A stretch of DNA of 64,000 nt from Bicyclus anynana (taxonomy: Eukaryota; Arthropoda; Insecta; Lepidoptera; Nymphalidae). The notes under the pieces are model-generated. The model ran no database searches, was not told the origin of the DNA, and was given only the letters and a program-made list of their open reading frames with translations. The stretch is taken from NCBI RefSeq assembly GCF_947172395.1, contig NC_069090.1:11600226-11664225 (forward strand), written 5' to 3'. The position numbers were made by a program, and so were the translations under genes. Below are positions 1 through 11,390 of the stretch, in pieces (the first letter of the stretch is position 1; every line of letters starts with the position of its first letter).

Positions 1-300
1 AGACAGGGAGAGTAGACATTATCAAGTTTATTTACGAGTATATTCGTAGATTATCTTTTACGCGCTTTCGTATCTTCAAAGAGGCTTCATAACTTCGACT
101 TTCTATTTATAAGCGGTTAGAACGCAGGTTCTAGTATATGCAACTTGCATTCCATACATGTACATATTTTGCCTCTTCTACTAACTAAGTTAGGTATAAG
201 TAATCTATGTTTTAGAATTAAAACTATAGTAGCGTAATCGTGGTTCTTAGTCATGACTTTGTTTATATATTTCGATTATATAATCACACAGATAATCACA

Positions 301-339
301 GACTGAAATCGTAAACGGCTAACGTTTACGATTTCAGTC
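301..339. repeat. 17-bp perfect hairpin, 5-nt loop
   Basis: Positions 301-317 are the exact reverse complement of 323-339, with a 5-nt spacer. No transposon ends or repeat family are recognised here. It belongs to the set of short-loop palindromes discussed in the findings. Confidence 0.9.
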
Positions 340-373
340 CGTTCGTCTATGTGTTTAAGAAAGTATTTGTGTA

Positions 374-512
374 TAGTCCTTTTCATGAAAGAAATCACCC
401 AGACGCGGCGCTAATGTCATAATGGCGCTCATTGGCGGTAATGGCGGTCTTATTGTCATTTGTGTAAGGCGCTGTCAATTTTAGATCAGATTATTACACA
501 CGGGACGGTGTT
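374..512 (+). mobile_element. Small inverted-repeat element, family D (copy 1, right end decayed)
   Basis: It starts AGTCCTTTTCATGAAAGAA and shares its whole body with 35562..35712 and, in reverse, with the interrupted copy at 22703..23127. Shared words include CAGACGCGGCG and AAGGCGCTGTCAATTTTAG. The better copies show terminal inverted repeats of about 20 bp, so this is a MITE-like non-autonomous DNA element. The right terminus here is degraded. Confidence 0.7.
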
Positions 513-1638
513 AAAACCGGGGGATCTGAGGTTCGATTCCCAGCGAAAGTCATGTTCGGCATGTTTATTTTCTAAATGGAATCTGGTTTTGTCTGCTGGT
601 ACAAAGATGTAACATCAATTTTTATTTTTTTTCAATTATTTACAAGTTGAAGGTTAAACGCACCTCTTCTGATTTTCATTGATGGCTATTTAAATTTCTA
701 TAACGGTTGTTTCGAAGATGGTTCCTTGTCAGTAATTGCGTGCCATGGTTGTTTTACGATGATTAGTGAAAGATTAACTATTAATAGACGGTAATGAAAT
801 TAAACAGCCGTAAATCACGCTTGCGTGATTGCGCGCTTGCTTGAAGGTACTTCAATAGCGAGAAGGTGTGTTTAAATTAATTGTATATAAATTAAGAATA
901 TACTAATAGTAAAGCAATTTTGTAAAAGTAACAGGTTATCTGCGATCATTACTTTCGGAGCTACAGGGATTTAAAGGGTCAGATTTGCGGCGCTGCCGCG
1001 GATCCCTGAAAAACGCTCCATACAAAATGGTACGATTTAGTGACGTCGTTGGCTCGCTGATCGTTAGGTTCGTATGGGCGTTCAAAAAAAATTACTAATA
1101 TCTTTGTTATTTATGCGTTTATGTTTATAGTTCATTTATTGAAAAATGTCACCTTAATGTAAGGAAGCTAAAACTGTATGAATTTTCATCTAATTATGAT
1201 AAAAAAAATTTAATAGATTTTGAAATTTTGTAATCTTATTTATTTTGCAAATATCCAGACAATCTTTGCTTTTTATGTATAAATTAGTTAACATTGACCT
1301 TATTTACCCGAATGTATCATAAAAATTAAAATATTCATACCTAGTCATCATCCCCATTACACTCGTACTAACAATTGTTATTGGACGGTGGTGGTATTGA
1401 ATTCAATTTATTAATATTATTCTTAATTCTTTTGATTCTTTGAATACGTCATTAAAATTTCTTGATGGCGAGGTCGTCGGAAGCCTGTCATAGTCAAAAA
1501 ATAATTTAAAAAAACATACAATTCAAAATTATACAGTTTTTATTTCAATTAAATAAGTATAGATTGTGTCTATACAAAATTTAATTAAACTATTGGACAG
1601 CTAAAGGATCAAATAATTAGTTACGCTCGTGGACCGTG
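513..1638. other. No gene seen
   Basis: AT-rich DNA. A tRNA B-box-like word (GGTTCGATTCCCAGC) at about 531 may be an old SINE scrap. A GC-richer patch at 960-1080 with GCGGCGCTGCCGC looks repetitive, but I cannot assign it. Confidence 0.5.
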
Positions 1639-1840
1639 AGCCCTCATTCGCACGAGAGGTTTTTTGACGGACGTTCTGATACAAGAAATGCGTTCCCAAG
1701 TGTATGTTTTCGAGCTGTGTTGCATTTTCAATTTTGGGCGTTGGAAATAGACCTTCATTTAACTTCATACTATATTTTAATTTTTCGCACATTTATTCGC
1801 ACGAGAGTTTTTTAACATCCGTTAAAAATCTGACGCATCC
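1639..1840 (+). mobile_element. Inverted-repeat element, family B (rearranged copy)
   Basis: It opens with AGCCCTCATTCGCACGAGAG followed by a TTTAACGGACGTT-like block, the terminus of family B (see 5611, 5776, 45595). The body word TTTTCAATTTTGGGCGTTGG is shared with the other copies. A second terminus-like block at 1793-1830 is in direct rather than inverted orientation, so the copy is rearranged. Confidence 0.65.
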
Positions 1841-2024
1841 AGCATATATGCATAACATTATGAGATAATTTTGCTGTGTTTCAAGATTTCCATTTTGCGA
1901 CTCGTTTAATACATGGCCGTGTTCATGACACAGCCACGCCCTATTTTTTGAGGAATTTACTTTTCGAGGATTATAATAATAGGAAGCTTTTATTTCAGAG
2001 ACAATAGCTGAAGAAAACTGCCCC

Positions 2025-2211
2025 TTTAGCCAATTGGTACGTCGTTTTTTTTTCTACGATCGCAAACGCTTCGGAAACCAAAAAAATGTATGAGAATGAC
2101 AGATCTTGATCACGTGACCTGTCAATTACAAATGTCATTCCCATACATTTTTCTAGTTATCGAAGCGTTTGCGATCGTAGAAACAGAATCGATGTGTAAC
2201 TTGGCTATAGC
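2025..2211. mobile_element. Palindromic MITE, family A (copy 1)
   Basis: Two long imperfect terminal inverted repeats contain CTACGATCGCAAACGCTTCG on the left and its complement on the right. They flank a short centre with GATCTTGATCACGTGACC. A second copy of the same layout is at 2743..2941. There is no coding capacity, so it would need a transposase supplied elsewhere. Confidence 0.85.
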
Positions 2212-2742
2212 GGCTGACCCGCCACGATCTTTGGTTTCCCAGTGCTAATCATTAGCGCGGGCAAATTATAAAGACATGACTAATTCGCTAGCAACAATAG
2301 AATTGCCAGGCAAACGTCTGAATGAGTACTGTAGCACACTTTCTCTTCAAAATCTTTATTCACGACGTTCCCATGCATTTGAGGACATTCGGAGTCAATC
2401 AATATGAGATATTGTGTTCGTTTCATCAGGCTTTTGTTGGAACATCTGAAGCTTATTATGTCAATCATGCCGCTCATTATCTTCAAGGCGCGTTGTGGTT
2501 TTGTAAGAACTTGGCTGCTTTTGTGTTATTATGATTACTTGTTAGGACTTCATTTTATTGTGAAGTATACTGGGTGCTTAATTTTACTGTTAAGAATGTC
2601 AAGGGATTGACTGAAACTTGAAGTGAATATACGAGTAATTATGGAAATTTTACTATAACGAGTTGTTGATAAGTATTTAAATATGAATACCTCATCAATA
2701 CCAGAGTATTTTTAACGGTTCAGAGTATTTTTATAAGAGCAG

Positions 2743-2941
2743 GCCCTATAACCAAGTGGCACGTCGATTCTCTTTCTACGATCGTAAACGCTTCGAAAAC
2801 TAGAAAAAACTAAAAAAATGAGAATCACAGATCTTGATCACGTGACCTGGCGATAGCGAATGTCATTCGCATACATTTTTCTAGTTTTCGAAGCGTTTGC
2901 GATTGTAGAAAGAGAATCGATGTCCCATTTGGCTACAAGGA
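2743..2941. mobile_element. Palindromic MITE, family A (copy 2)
   Basis: Same architecture as the copy at 2025..2211: ends resembling GTAGCCAAGTGGCACGTCGA, then a long stem with CGTAAACGCTTCGAAAACTAG and complement, around the same GATCTTGATCACGTGACC core. A further stub of the end (AAGTGGCACGTCGATTCTCT) lies at about 36474. Confidence 0.85.
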
Positions 2942-2965
2942 CTGGACTTCTTTTTATAAAAAAAA

Positions 2966-3012
2966 TGCATACAGCCGAACGTAGAACCTACTCCTTTTTG
3001 GAAGTCGGTTAA
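2966..3012 (-). repeat. Family E MITE end (half element)
   Basis: It carries CTTTTTGGAAGTCGGTTAAA, the terminal repeat of the element that is complete at 27611..27803. Confidence 0.6.
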
Positions 3013-3021
3013 AAAGTGAGG

Positions 3022-3920
3022 ATATGGAGTTTGAATTTACCACGTTCCTCCTATCTGGAGTGGATTTGTAACGATCAGAGCCATCGGATGGTTTGACCGG
3101 GTTATAAAAACGCAAAATAAACCGTACATCGATATTAAAAGTAAAAAATCAGCACTTCCTTTACTATAACTGTCTCGTGTATATTATAGTATTTTATCCG
3201 ACAAATTATAGCAATTTTAAAAAAAGAATTTTTAAAGTAAATCAACAATTAACTTACCACAGGTAATATGTATTTTTAAATTTGGTCTCGTAAATTAATG
3301 CTATAAATTTCAGTTTTAACGAGTTACTTTCACAGGTGAAGGTTAAGGTAGAAACCTCCTCCGCTAATGAGACGGGCTTTCTAACCTTAGTCTTTCTTAC
3401 CTTTCACCTGGAACCTAATGAAGAACGAATAATGTTTTGTTGTTGTTGACAATGAAGGTCTAATTCTCATTAAACCTATTTTTATATAATAAAATTAAAT
3501 CATCATAGTATGGCATCTTTTTTTAATTACGCGCGAATGAAACTACAGGCACGGCTGGTTATTAAGTACACAGAAGGGGACTTTAAACCAACTAGTGTGA
3601 ACAACGCCGTTGTAGAGTGGATTGACAAAAAATCATGTAAGGTTTTAAACATATTGTACTAAAGGATCCCTATGATATCGTCCGCGTAGATTTCGTTGTA
3701 GATTACAAAAGTCGACCTTAAAATATAAACCTATGCCGTCGCAGACGTTTTTGTTTAATTTTAAAAAAGGAACAAATAACAATTCCGTCATACATTATCT
3801 ATGTGTAGGTATCTTTAATTGTTACCGGTAACGCAGCGCACGTAACGGAAGCTTTCAATAGAAATAATTCCTTCCGATTTCGCCCAATGTTGGTCGATTT
3901 TTCGTTCCTATTGGTCGTAA
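3022..3920. other. No gene seen; one imperfect inverted repeat
   Basis: An imperfect inverted repeat spans about 3333-3411 (CAGGTGAAGGTTAAGG against CCTTTCACCTG-type sequence). Otherwise AT-rich DNA with no recognised feature. Confidence 0.45.
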
Positions 3921-3985
3921 AAGTCAAAGTCAAAATTCATTTATTTCAATTAGGCTCAGTTTATAAGCACTTTTAAAACGTCAGG
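3921..3985 (-). repeat. LINE 3' tail fragment
   Basis: On the minus strand it reads CAAAAGTGCTT-like sequence followed by AAATAAATGAATTTTGACTT. This is the 3' tail also seen at 17850-17999, 22100-22175, 28690-28745 and 50415-50480. Confidence 0.55.
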
Positions 3986-4144
3986 TACTTAATGTTTGAA
4001 ACGTAGCGTTATACTATGTAACCATAGCCTTCCATGTTAAATGGATTCTTCAACAAAAAAAGAATTTTCCAATTCGCACCCGTAGTTTTTGAGATTAGCA
4101 CATTCGACTGAACATCGAACTCTTTAGCTTTAAAGGTAATACTT

Positions 4145-4346
4145 GCTGACACCGCGCGGTTTCACCCGCTTGATTCCTGTCCCTGTAGGAATATGGGGAT
4201 AATATTAAGCCTATGGTCTTCCTCGATAAATGGGCTATCGAATACTGAAAGAATTTTTCAAATCGGACCAGTAGTTCCTGAGATTAGCGCGTTCAATCAA
4301 ACAAATAAACAAACTCTTCAGCTTTATAATATTAGTATAGATTAGT
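4145..4346 (-). mobile_element. Non-autonomous Helitron, Lep1-like
   Basis: Minus-strand element running from CTAATATTATAAAGCTGAAGA to GAAACCGCGCGGTGTCAGC-like sequence at its 3' end. Better copies end in a GC-rich hairpin followed by CTAGT, the Helitron 3' signature. It has no coding capacity. Confidence 0.75.
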
Positions 4347-4349
4347 ATA

Positions 4350-5610
4350 GAATATCATCTATATTATATATATCTAGCATGGGTAATGATATAATGGAGG
4401 AATGGAAATTAACCTGGCAATTTTGTAACAATTAAGTTTACAAACAGAGATTGCTCAAAATAACCTTTTGAACATCCCTGCCAAGTTGAATTATGCAAAC
4501 GACCGTATCTACGACATTACTGGCAATTTACAATACTATTAAGTGGAAATAATAATGCTTATGTTACAATCCTTGAAAAGGTATGCTATAATTTAAGGAT
4601 TCTTCACTAGTGCAAAGTAAAAAGGAACTTATGGCGTTAGAACACTGAATATTTTTGCTTGAAATTGTGTGGAAGGTTTTTAACCTCGTCACACAATAGT
4701 ATAGTTCAGCTGTATTTGCATCTATACTGTGCGAAACTATACCATACCTGATGTAATTAAGTATTAGGTATTTATGAGTACGAGTATGAAATTTTTTAAT
4801 ATATATAAAAATGCTATAAATGTCCCTCAAAACCTTTAAATTTCTCAGTTCGTTGTAGATTCCCTTAGACATTTATACAATAATAAACAATAGTTTAAAT
4901 CTTAACTTTACGACATCTTAACTTTTACAGTAATTTAATATATTTAAGATTTTGAATGAACTTTCTCAGGCTTTTAGATGACTTTAAAAAATGACTTTTT
5001 TTTATACAACAATTCCAATTTTAAATTTATAAAATACGTAGTTCACAGAATTAATTTACATGAAAACTAGTGGACAGTATTACGCGACGCCTATCAGATT
5101 CGGTGTCTGTGTGCCCAAGCTTTATGAAGATGAGCTGTAGGTACCGCTATTCAAGGGAATTGCTACAGTCAGAGTCGCGGTAAATGTCAGCTATGTTTAG
5201 GTTTTGCTCCATTCTGAATTTTCTCTAAAGGGCACATTTAATGTCTAAAAGATCAAAATGTTAACTAGGCTCTAAAATTAAATTCTTATATATTATACAT
5301 TTTAAAACAAGTTTACTGTAATCAAATTTTATTTTTAATTTGTACATATAAAGGAGTATAAAATAAATTAAATGGTCCGCCATTTTTTTAATTCCTAATG
5401 ATGTAAATTAAACGTAATAAATATATTCAAAATTTCATTTTAACCGTTGAGGGATGATTAAGTTAAAAAAATCCGTTACAAAATTTGGAATAATATATTA
5501 ACAAACAAAAGCTAGTAAAATGAGTATTGTAACTAATTGTAGGAAACTCGAAAGTTATTACGTTTGAATTAATTTATGATTTTCATTTTAAATAAAATAT
5601 CTCAAGTCTA
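4350..5610. other. No gene seen
   Basis: AT-rich DNA. A minus-strand open frame at 4564-4872 shows no recognisable domain and looks like chance. Confidence 0.5.
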
Positions 5611-5773
5611 AGCCCTCATTAGCACGAGACTTTTTTTAACGGACGGTAAAAAAGCGTTATATATCAAATGCATTTTTCAATTTTGGGCGTTGAATATAGA
5701 CCTTCACTTAACTTCATATATTTGAAAGCTTTTTTAATGTCCGTTGAAAAAAACTCTCGTGTGAATGAGGGCT
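5611..5773. mobile_element. Inverted-repeat element, family B (short, both ends present)
   Basis: It begins AGCCCTCATTAGCACGAGA and ends with the near-complement CTCTCGTGTGAATGAGGGCT. The inner arms are TTTAACGGACGGTAAAAAAG and TTTTTTAATGTCCGTTGAAA. About 163 bp, so a deletion derivative compared with 45595..45950. Confidence 0.8.
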
Positions 5774-5775
5774 GA

Positions 5776-6163
5776 GTCTTCATTCGCACGAGAGTTAAAA
5801 AAGCGATACGTTAAAACCCAGCAATAGCGCTTTTATTTACGTTCTTAATTTAATTCATGTTCTATTTTTAGCGCCCAAAATTGAAAATGCAATACTGCTC
5901 GATAGAAAAGCGACGTGTTTTAAAAACGCTGTCGTGTGAACATATGTAAGGGCATACCATGTATGTAGGGTATACCCAATTTAAATTTGGCGCATCTATC
6001 GACTGTCTGTGATCAGTGACGTTGACAGATGACACTATATTATCTGTCAAATGTCAATCTGTCATTTTTGAGAGGGAAAAAAGCGTAATGATGTATGTAC
6101 ATGTTGATGTATTTGAACGCTTTTTAACGTCCGTTAAAGAAACTCTAGTGCGAATAAGGCCTT
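5776..6163. mobile_element. Inverted-repeat element, family B (longer copy)
   Basis: It starts TCTTCATTCGCACGAGAGTT immediately after the neighbouring family B copy, and closes with TTTTAACGTCCGTTAAAGAAA then CTAGTGCGAATAAGGC. Part of its body (GCGCCCAAAATTGAAAATGC, GTCGTGTGAACATATG) is the reverse complement of the body of the 45.6-kb copy. It lies tail-to-head with 5611..5773. Confidence 0.7.
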
Positions 6164-6609
6164 AAGAACACACCTAGTTCTTACTGTTAGTTCTTCTAGC
6201 AAGTACTTGTAAAATACGAGGCACCTTAAAATATTTTGCAAATACAATTACTGTTATTCACGGTAAGCACAGTAACACTTACGTAGTTATTTTTCTGTCG
6301 GTCAATGGCCTACCGGTGATTTATCTGGCGTTTAATCGCTAACCTGTTGGCTGCTTCGTAGTCTGTGGCGCACGCAGTTTGCGGAATACGAATGGCTTGC
6401 TTATGCTTAGCTTAAAAAGCTTTTAGGGCGCGCATAATTTTATAGACCCGTTGGGAGATGTTTGTAGTTTAGCTTTGGCATAGATGTTTGCAGGTGAAGC
6501 TTTCTTTTTCGTATCAAAATCATAGAACTACGAGCAACCAGACTACTTTTCTTAGTTTTGCCTTATTTAATTTTATTTTATCCAGAGTGATCAACCACTA
6601 TTAACAGAG
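6164..6609. other. No gene seen
   Basis: Unrecognised, mildly GC-richer at 6300-6460. No splice-bounded open frame noticed. Confidence 0.4.
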
Positions 6610-6611
6610 TA

Positions 6612-7908
6612 GGGTAAGTCCAGGATAGATGCCCCAGTGGGATAGATGACTTGATTTTTATTTCACTATGTTAGGAGCACTGTAGGAGTTAAATTTTACT
6701 GTAAGTAACGAGTCCTCCCCCTGCAAACCTTAGTGTCGGGAGAAATTTCGACCGGAGTGCATGCGCTTCGTCTGTATGAGTAAAAATCTTCCGCGGTGAG
6801 ACGACAAAAGGCGCCAAAATAAGATTCGTAAGTACTTTCATCAGTTTTTCTATTTGATAGCTTGCTTTGAAGTTTAGCCTATGTAAACTGATAGATTTTA
6901 TAGTAATTGAAACTCATCTTTTGTTTTTATCGATAAAGGCATCTATCCCCTACAAAAAGTATAGTTGCCCCTTTTTTTATTAGGATAGATGCCCCTAAGG
7001 GCAACTATCCCCAACTGTTTATTATAAGTGTTGTATTGTTGCAGGAGATCAAAATGCCTCGTAAATATAAAAGAAAACAAGGTGTTGTCCTTCGTTCGAA
7101 GACAGTATGCTAGCAGCATTTGAAGAGATGAAAAAGGGAGAGAAAGGCGTAATTCAGATTTCTAGAATATAAGAAATACCATCTAAAATATTAAGACGAA
7201 GATTTGCCATTAATAGCAAATCTTATTTTCAAAATAACTGTATATGTACTGTTGTTTTAAATTTGATTTACTTTTACTTTGTATTTTATTGTATCATATC
7301 ATTGTAGTTACTATCTGGCATAATTATTACTAAAAAAAAATTATATATATCCAGCATTCATTTTTATTTGTTTTATGAAAACATCCTATAATAACAAAAA
7401 ACGACTCGTGGCTCTTACATTCAAATTAGAAGAAGCCGGAGTTTCCGCCGGACCGAACAGCAACACGTCAGTTGGCATACCAGTTTGCTACAAAGCTACA
7501 GCATTATACAGCTAAAGCATAACTTTAACGAAGATGGCTAAGAAATGAAAATGAAAGTTATATAAAACACCATAAAGACTGATTATAATAATATAGTTGT
7601 TTGATTTCAGAACAAACCAACTACAATGTTTAAACTAAGTCGCCAATCGCCACTAAGGACACCTATCCTCAGAAGTTTTTTCATGATAAGTCATCTATCC
7701 GCCACAGTAGGCGTCTATCCCATTTTTTAGAGATCCAAAAAATTACAATTTACACAAAATCTTCACAGTCTATATCAGAACGATTCAGATAATGTAGAAC
7801 ATTAAGAAATGTATTTAATATCTCCCAAAGAACGCAATGCTCTAAGATTATAAAATTCAGAGTTATTTAGCATTTTCGAAAAATGGGGCATCTATCCTGG
7901 ACTTACCC
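6612..7908 (+). mobile_element. pogo-like (Tc1/mariner superfamily) DNA transposon, complete but inactive
   Basis: Perfect 24-bp terminal inverted repeats lie at 6612-6635 and 7885-7908, starting GGGTAAGTCCAGGATAGATG. They are flanked by TA at 6610-6611 and 7909-7910, the target duplication of Tc1/mariner/pogo elements. The word GGATAGATG or its complement recurs inside both ends (about 6640, 6938, 6984, 7690, 7710), which suggests transposase-binding repeats. At 1,297 bp it is shorter than an autonomous pogo element. Its reading frame is broken and covers only the N-terminal DNA-binding part, so it is a deletion derivative that could move only in trans. Confidence 0.88.
7054..7218 (+). pseudogene. 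Remnant of pogo/Tigger-type transposase N terminus (HTH_psq-like)
   Basis: It opens MPRKYKRKQG, the usual start of pogo/jerky/Tigger-like helix-turn-helix transposases. After a frameshift at about 7100 it continues DSMLAAFEEMKKGEKGVIQ, then ISRI, a stop, and EIPSKILRRRFA. This matches the psq-type HTH layout, in which a run of residues precedes SxxxAAxxYxIPxxTLxxR-like sequence. The DDE catalytic domain is absent. Family assignment rests on the N-terminal motif together with the TA-flanked inverted repeats of the host element. Non-functional. Confidence 0.7.
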
Positions 7909-8056
7909 TATGCAAATAAACCAAATTAGGGGAAACCTCGCTCGCCATATGATGTATGATTTGGAGCTTAAGTCTACCTCGCTGCTCTATGTAGGTTGAC
8001 TGGATATACTCAAATATACTATACTGTGTAAACGACGATTAGTACTGTATTATACA

Positions 8057-8367
8057 ATGGTGATATCCCAGTGGATATAACGCTTGCCTTCGCAGGGCGT
8101 AGGTTCGAATATGGTCCGGGGCATGCACCTCCAACTTTTCAGTTACGTGCATTTTAAGAAATTAAATATCACGTGTCTCGGACGGTGAAGGAAACCTTGC
8201 TACCTGAGAATTTTCTTAATTCTCTAGGTGTGTAAAGTCTGCCAATCCACATTGAGCCAGCATGGTGGACTATTGGCCTAACCCATCTCATTCTGAGAGG
8301 GTTCTCGTGCTCAACAGTGAGCCTAATATAGGTTGATGTATATGTTAATATGTTAATGATGATGATG
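8057..8367 (+). mobile_element. SINE-1 (tRNA-derived, GAT-tailed), copy 1
   Basis: Pol III A box-like TGATATCCCAGTGGATAT, B box-like GTAGGTTCGAAT, then the family body (GGGGCATGCACCTCCAAC, TTAAATATCACGTGTCTC) and a 3' end of TAATGATGATGATG. Transcribed left to right. Confidence 0.88.
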
Positions 8368-8368
8368 T

Positions 8369-8905
8369 ATAAACGACTGACTTGACTATTATAGCTCAAT
8401 GCTCTGAGAAACTACTGAACCTTTTGTCTCACTAAGAAAATACTTTTTTTTTGGAAATTCTTCTTTCCCAAACCCCCTATGTCAGAGGAAACTTTGTATG
8501 AAAGTTGATTTACAAGGGTCATGGAGAAAGTACGTAAATAAAACTGGTAAATTCCTCTCATAAAATACTCAATGAGACAGATAGGCGAAATCACGCGTAT
8601 TCATTCTACTATTAGTCATTTTCAAGCAAAAAACGCAAGAGGTTTTGCTTGGAGCGTTTTTACCCGTGGCCGTATTATGTTTTTACTGCATCTCATTACA
8701 CACATCACGTACGTACTGATTATAAAAGCAATTATTTTGATCTAGTAGGTAGACGAAAAGCCTTCGAACAGCTTGCAACATGGGCGTCACATTGTATACA
8801 TAACACAATGTGTTTGAAAAATACTCTAAATGATTTGGCATTTTGATATAATGGGGATATTATTTGACCTTTCTTGCTGAAAATTGTGATATTGCTTTGT
8901 TAGAT
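8369..8905. other. No gene seen
   Basis: Open frames on both strands here lack recognisable domains or splice context. Confidence 0.4.
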
Positions 8906-8910
8906 CTCGT

Positions 8911-9219
8911 CGTTATCAACCCATATTCGGCTCACTGCTGAGCTCGAGTCTCCTCTCAGAATGAGAGGGGTTAAGCCAATAGTCCACCACGCTGGCCCAA
9001 TGCGGATTGGCAGACTTCACACACGCAGAGAATTAAGAAAAATCTCTGGTATGCAGGTTTCCTCACGATTTTTTCCTTCACCGTTTGAGACACGTGATAT
9101 TTGATTTCTTAAAATGCACACAACTGAAAAGTTGGAGGTGCATGCCCCGGACCGGATTCGAACCCACACCCTCCGGAATCGGAGGCAGAGGTCATATCCA
9201 CTGGGCTAAACTGCACTGG
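8911..9219 (-). mobile_element. SINE-1, copy 2
   Basis: Reverse-strand full-length copy: B box GGGTTCGAATCCGGTCCGG near 9150, tail end ATATGGGTTGATAACGA near 8911. The longer (GAT)n tail is lost. Confidence 0.88.
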
Positions 9220-9500
9220 ACTTTTTAAACGTAATAAAATTTGTAAAACGTAAAAAATATTTATACTTATCAAAAAAGTCAAGCCACTTATGAAAATTCA
9301 TCAAAAACGTTGTCCAATCCCTTTAGGATTTATAATAAAATAATAAATCATACATGGTGAGATCTCTATAATTGTAAATTTACAAAAAAATCCGCGATGG
9401 ATATCTTTCTTTTCAGATAGATATATAAAAATTTACATCGAATTTCTGGCGGATGAAGTCGCGGGCTCTTGTATCATCAGAAATTGCTTCTTATTACAAG

Positions 9501-9670
9501 ACTAGCTGACGCCGCGCGTTTTCGCCCGCGTGGTTCCCGTTCCCGTATGAATACGGATATAATATATAGCCTATAGCCATATAGCCTATAGCCGGACCAG
9601 TAGTTCCTGAGATTAGCGCGTTCAATCAAACAAACAAACAAACTCTTCAGCTTTATATATAAGTATAGAA
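9501..9670 (-). mobile_element. Non-autonomous Helitron, Lep1-like
   Basis: The minus strand ends GCGCGGCGTCAGCTAGT at 9501. Its start (TATAAAGCTGAAGAGTTTG) is near 9650. Internal TATAGCC units are duplicated. Confidence 0.78.
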
Positions 9671-10231
9671 TAGAAGTATAGATATAGGTAGAACCGTATG
9701 TATTTACATGCATTACTACAGACAGTTCTTAGAGCTAGTAATTTATCAACCCACTTGATAATTTCGTCTTTGAAACTTTCGCGTTGCTTTTAGAACTTAA
9801 GTTGGTCTACTTATTACATGTATAAACTTTCACAATTCAGCTCAGTTTCGAGTTTTTAATCCATGATATGAAATATATCCAAGATACCAATCTATTTGGA
9901 ACTGATTTTGAAAACTATTCGTTTTGATAGACGAAAAATGACGCTTTAAACCAATTCCCAAAATGGTTTAGGTGGATCCCCAAGGGTCTACGGAAGACTC
10001 GGCGGGGTCCTACGTTGACGTGAAATAAAAATGGAGGTTTACGATTCGTAAGCGGACGAAAATTTATCTGGTTTCATACCGAATAGCGAATTTTCTAAAT
10101 AAATTAATTGTGAGTTTATTGCTTCCTTGTGCTATGAGTAGATATCAAAAATTAAACTTTGGTAGAAATAACTTTTTGCCTAGACAATTTTACTTTTTGT
10201 CTTTTACTTTCACTTAAAGATAGGTCAGGTT
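9671..10231. other. No gene seen
   Basis: AT-rich DNA with a short GC-richer patch at about 9965-10015. Nothing recognised. Confidence 0.4.
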
Positions 10232-10246
10232 ATTGAGCAACATATA

Positions 10247-10546
10247 GCCGTGATAGCCCAGTGGATATGACCTCTGCCTTCGATTCCGGAGGGTGTGGGT
10301 TCGAATCCGGTCCGGGGCATGCACCTCCAACTTTTCAGTTGTGTGTATTTTTAGAAATTAAATATCACGTGTCTCAGACGGTGAAGGAAATCTGCATACC
10401 AGAGAATTTTCTCAGTTCTCTGCGTGTGTCAAGTCTGCCAATCCGCATTGGACCAGCGTGGTGGACTATTGGCCTAACCCCTCTCGTTCTGAGAGGAGAC
10501 TGGAGCCGAGCAGTGAGCCGAATATGGGTTGATAATGATGATGATG
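10247..10546 (+). mobile_element. SINE-1, copy 3, with target-site duplication
   Basis: Near-consensus copy: A box GTGATAGCCCAGTGGATATG, B box GGGTTCGAATCCGGTCCGG, and tail GGGTTGATAATGATGATG. It is bounded by 15-bp direct repeats ATTGAGCAACATATA (10232-10246) and ATTGAGTAACATATA (10547-10561), one mismatch. The duplication proves a retrotransposition event and suggests a fairly young copy. Confidence 0.95.
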
Positions 10547-10565
10547 ATTGAGTAACATATAAACA

Positions 10566-10643
10566 TATCTAAAAATACATGGTTTCCGCGAGATTTGTGA
10601 AAAACTAACTTTTACGCGGACGAAGTTGCTGGCGTATGCTAGT
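10566..10643 (+). mobile_element. Helitron 3' half, second lepidopteran type
   Basis: CATGGTTTCCGCGAGATTTG then GCGGACGAAGTTGCTGGCGTATGCTAGT. This is the 3' half of the family whose 5' half is at 19421 and whose reverse copies are at 31142, 52449 and 62314. Confidence 0.65.
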
Positions 10644-11390
10644 TATGAATACGAATGTGAGTTCCTACGTAGAAACTGTTTGTTTTATTCCATCATAAAT
10701 AAACACATTTTGCATTACAGCACGAAATACAATTCCTTTTGATGTCGTTTTGTGGAAATGAGCAAATCACGACCGTACGTTTTCTGTTGTAACTTTTACT
10801 TTTATTCACCTACATAAAGGATGAAATTGTAAATATCTTCATCCATATTCTTATATCTGCCCATATAACTAGGATCCTACTTTCATCACCTTTTTCGGTA
10901 AAATTAATAAGACTAGAAAGTTCTAGCTCAGTGTCATCCCTTTCACCGCTATATGGAATGATCTTCAGACAGCGATTTTCCAATAGTACTTAGATACCTA
11001 GGTACAGTCTAGTTAGTTTTCGAATGTTGACTTTGAGTCAATTAGCGGATGATATAAAAACAATTTGATTTGTCATGTTGTCTACACTTTAAAACGAGAG
11101 TCTGTGATAGCCAGACATACCCTCATTAGATGAAGGCTGAAATTTTGTTAGCCCATGTTCCTACTATAGGTTAGTACGGTGGTGGTTGTTGACTCATATT
11201 AAATTTATTATAAAAAATATTAATTTCGCATAGTACATGGAATAAAGACCCGAATTCAGAAGGAATTAATAAAAGTTAAGGATTTCTTATAAAACTTAAT
11301 TTAAAAATCATGTATTTTTCAAATTTTCCAAACGTAAAACCCTGTCGTCCATTTTGTGACTGGTGACTGGGGACACAGTTCCTCATACTA
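10644..11390. other. No gene seen
   Basis: AT-rich DNA. No exon-like segment was found that could continue the PTB-like gene leftward. Confidence 0.4.

Noticed and set aside
10261..10551. 96-codon open frame
   Set aside because: It lies wholly within SINE-1 copy 3. The sister copies give other broken frames, so it is not a protein.
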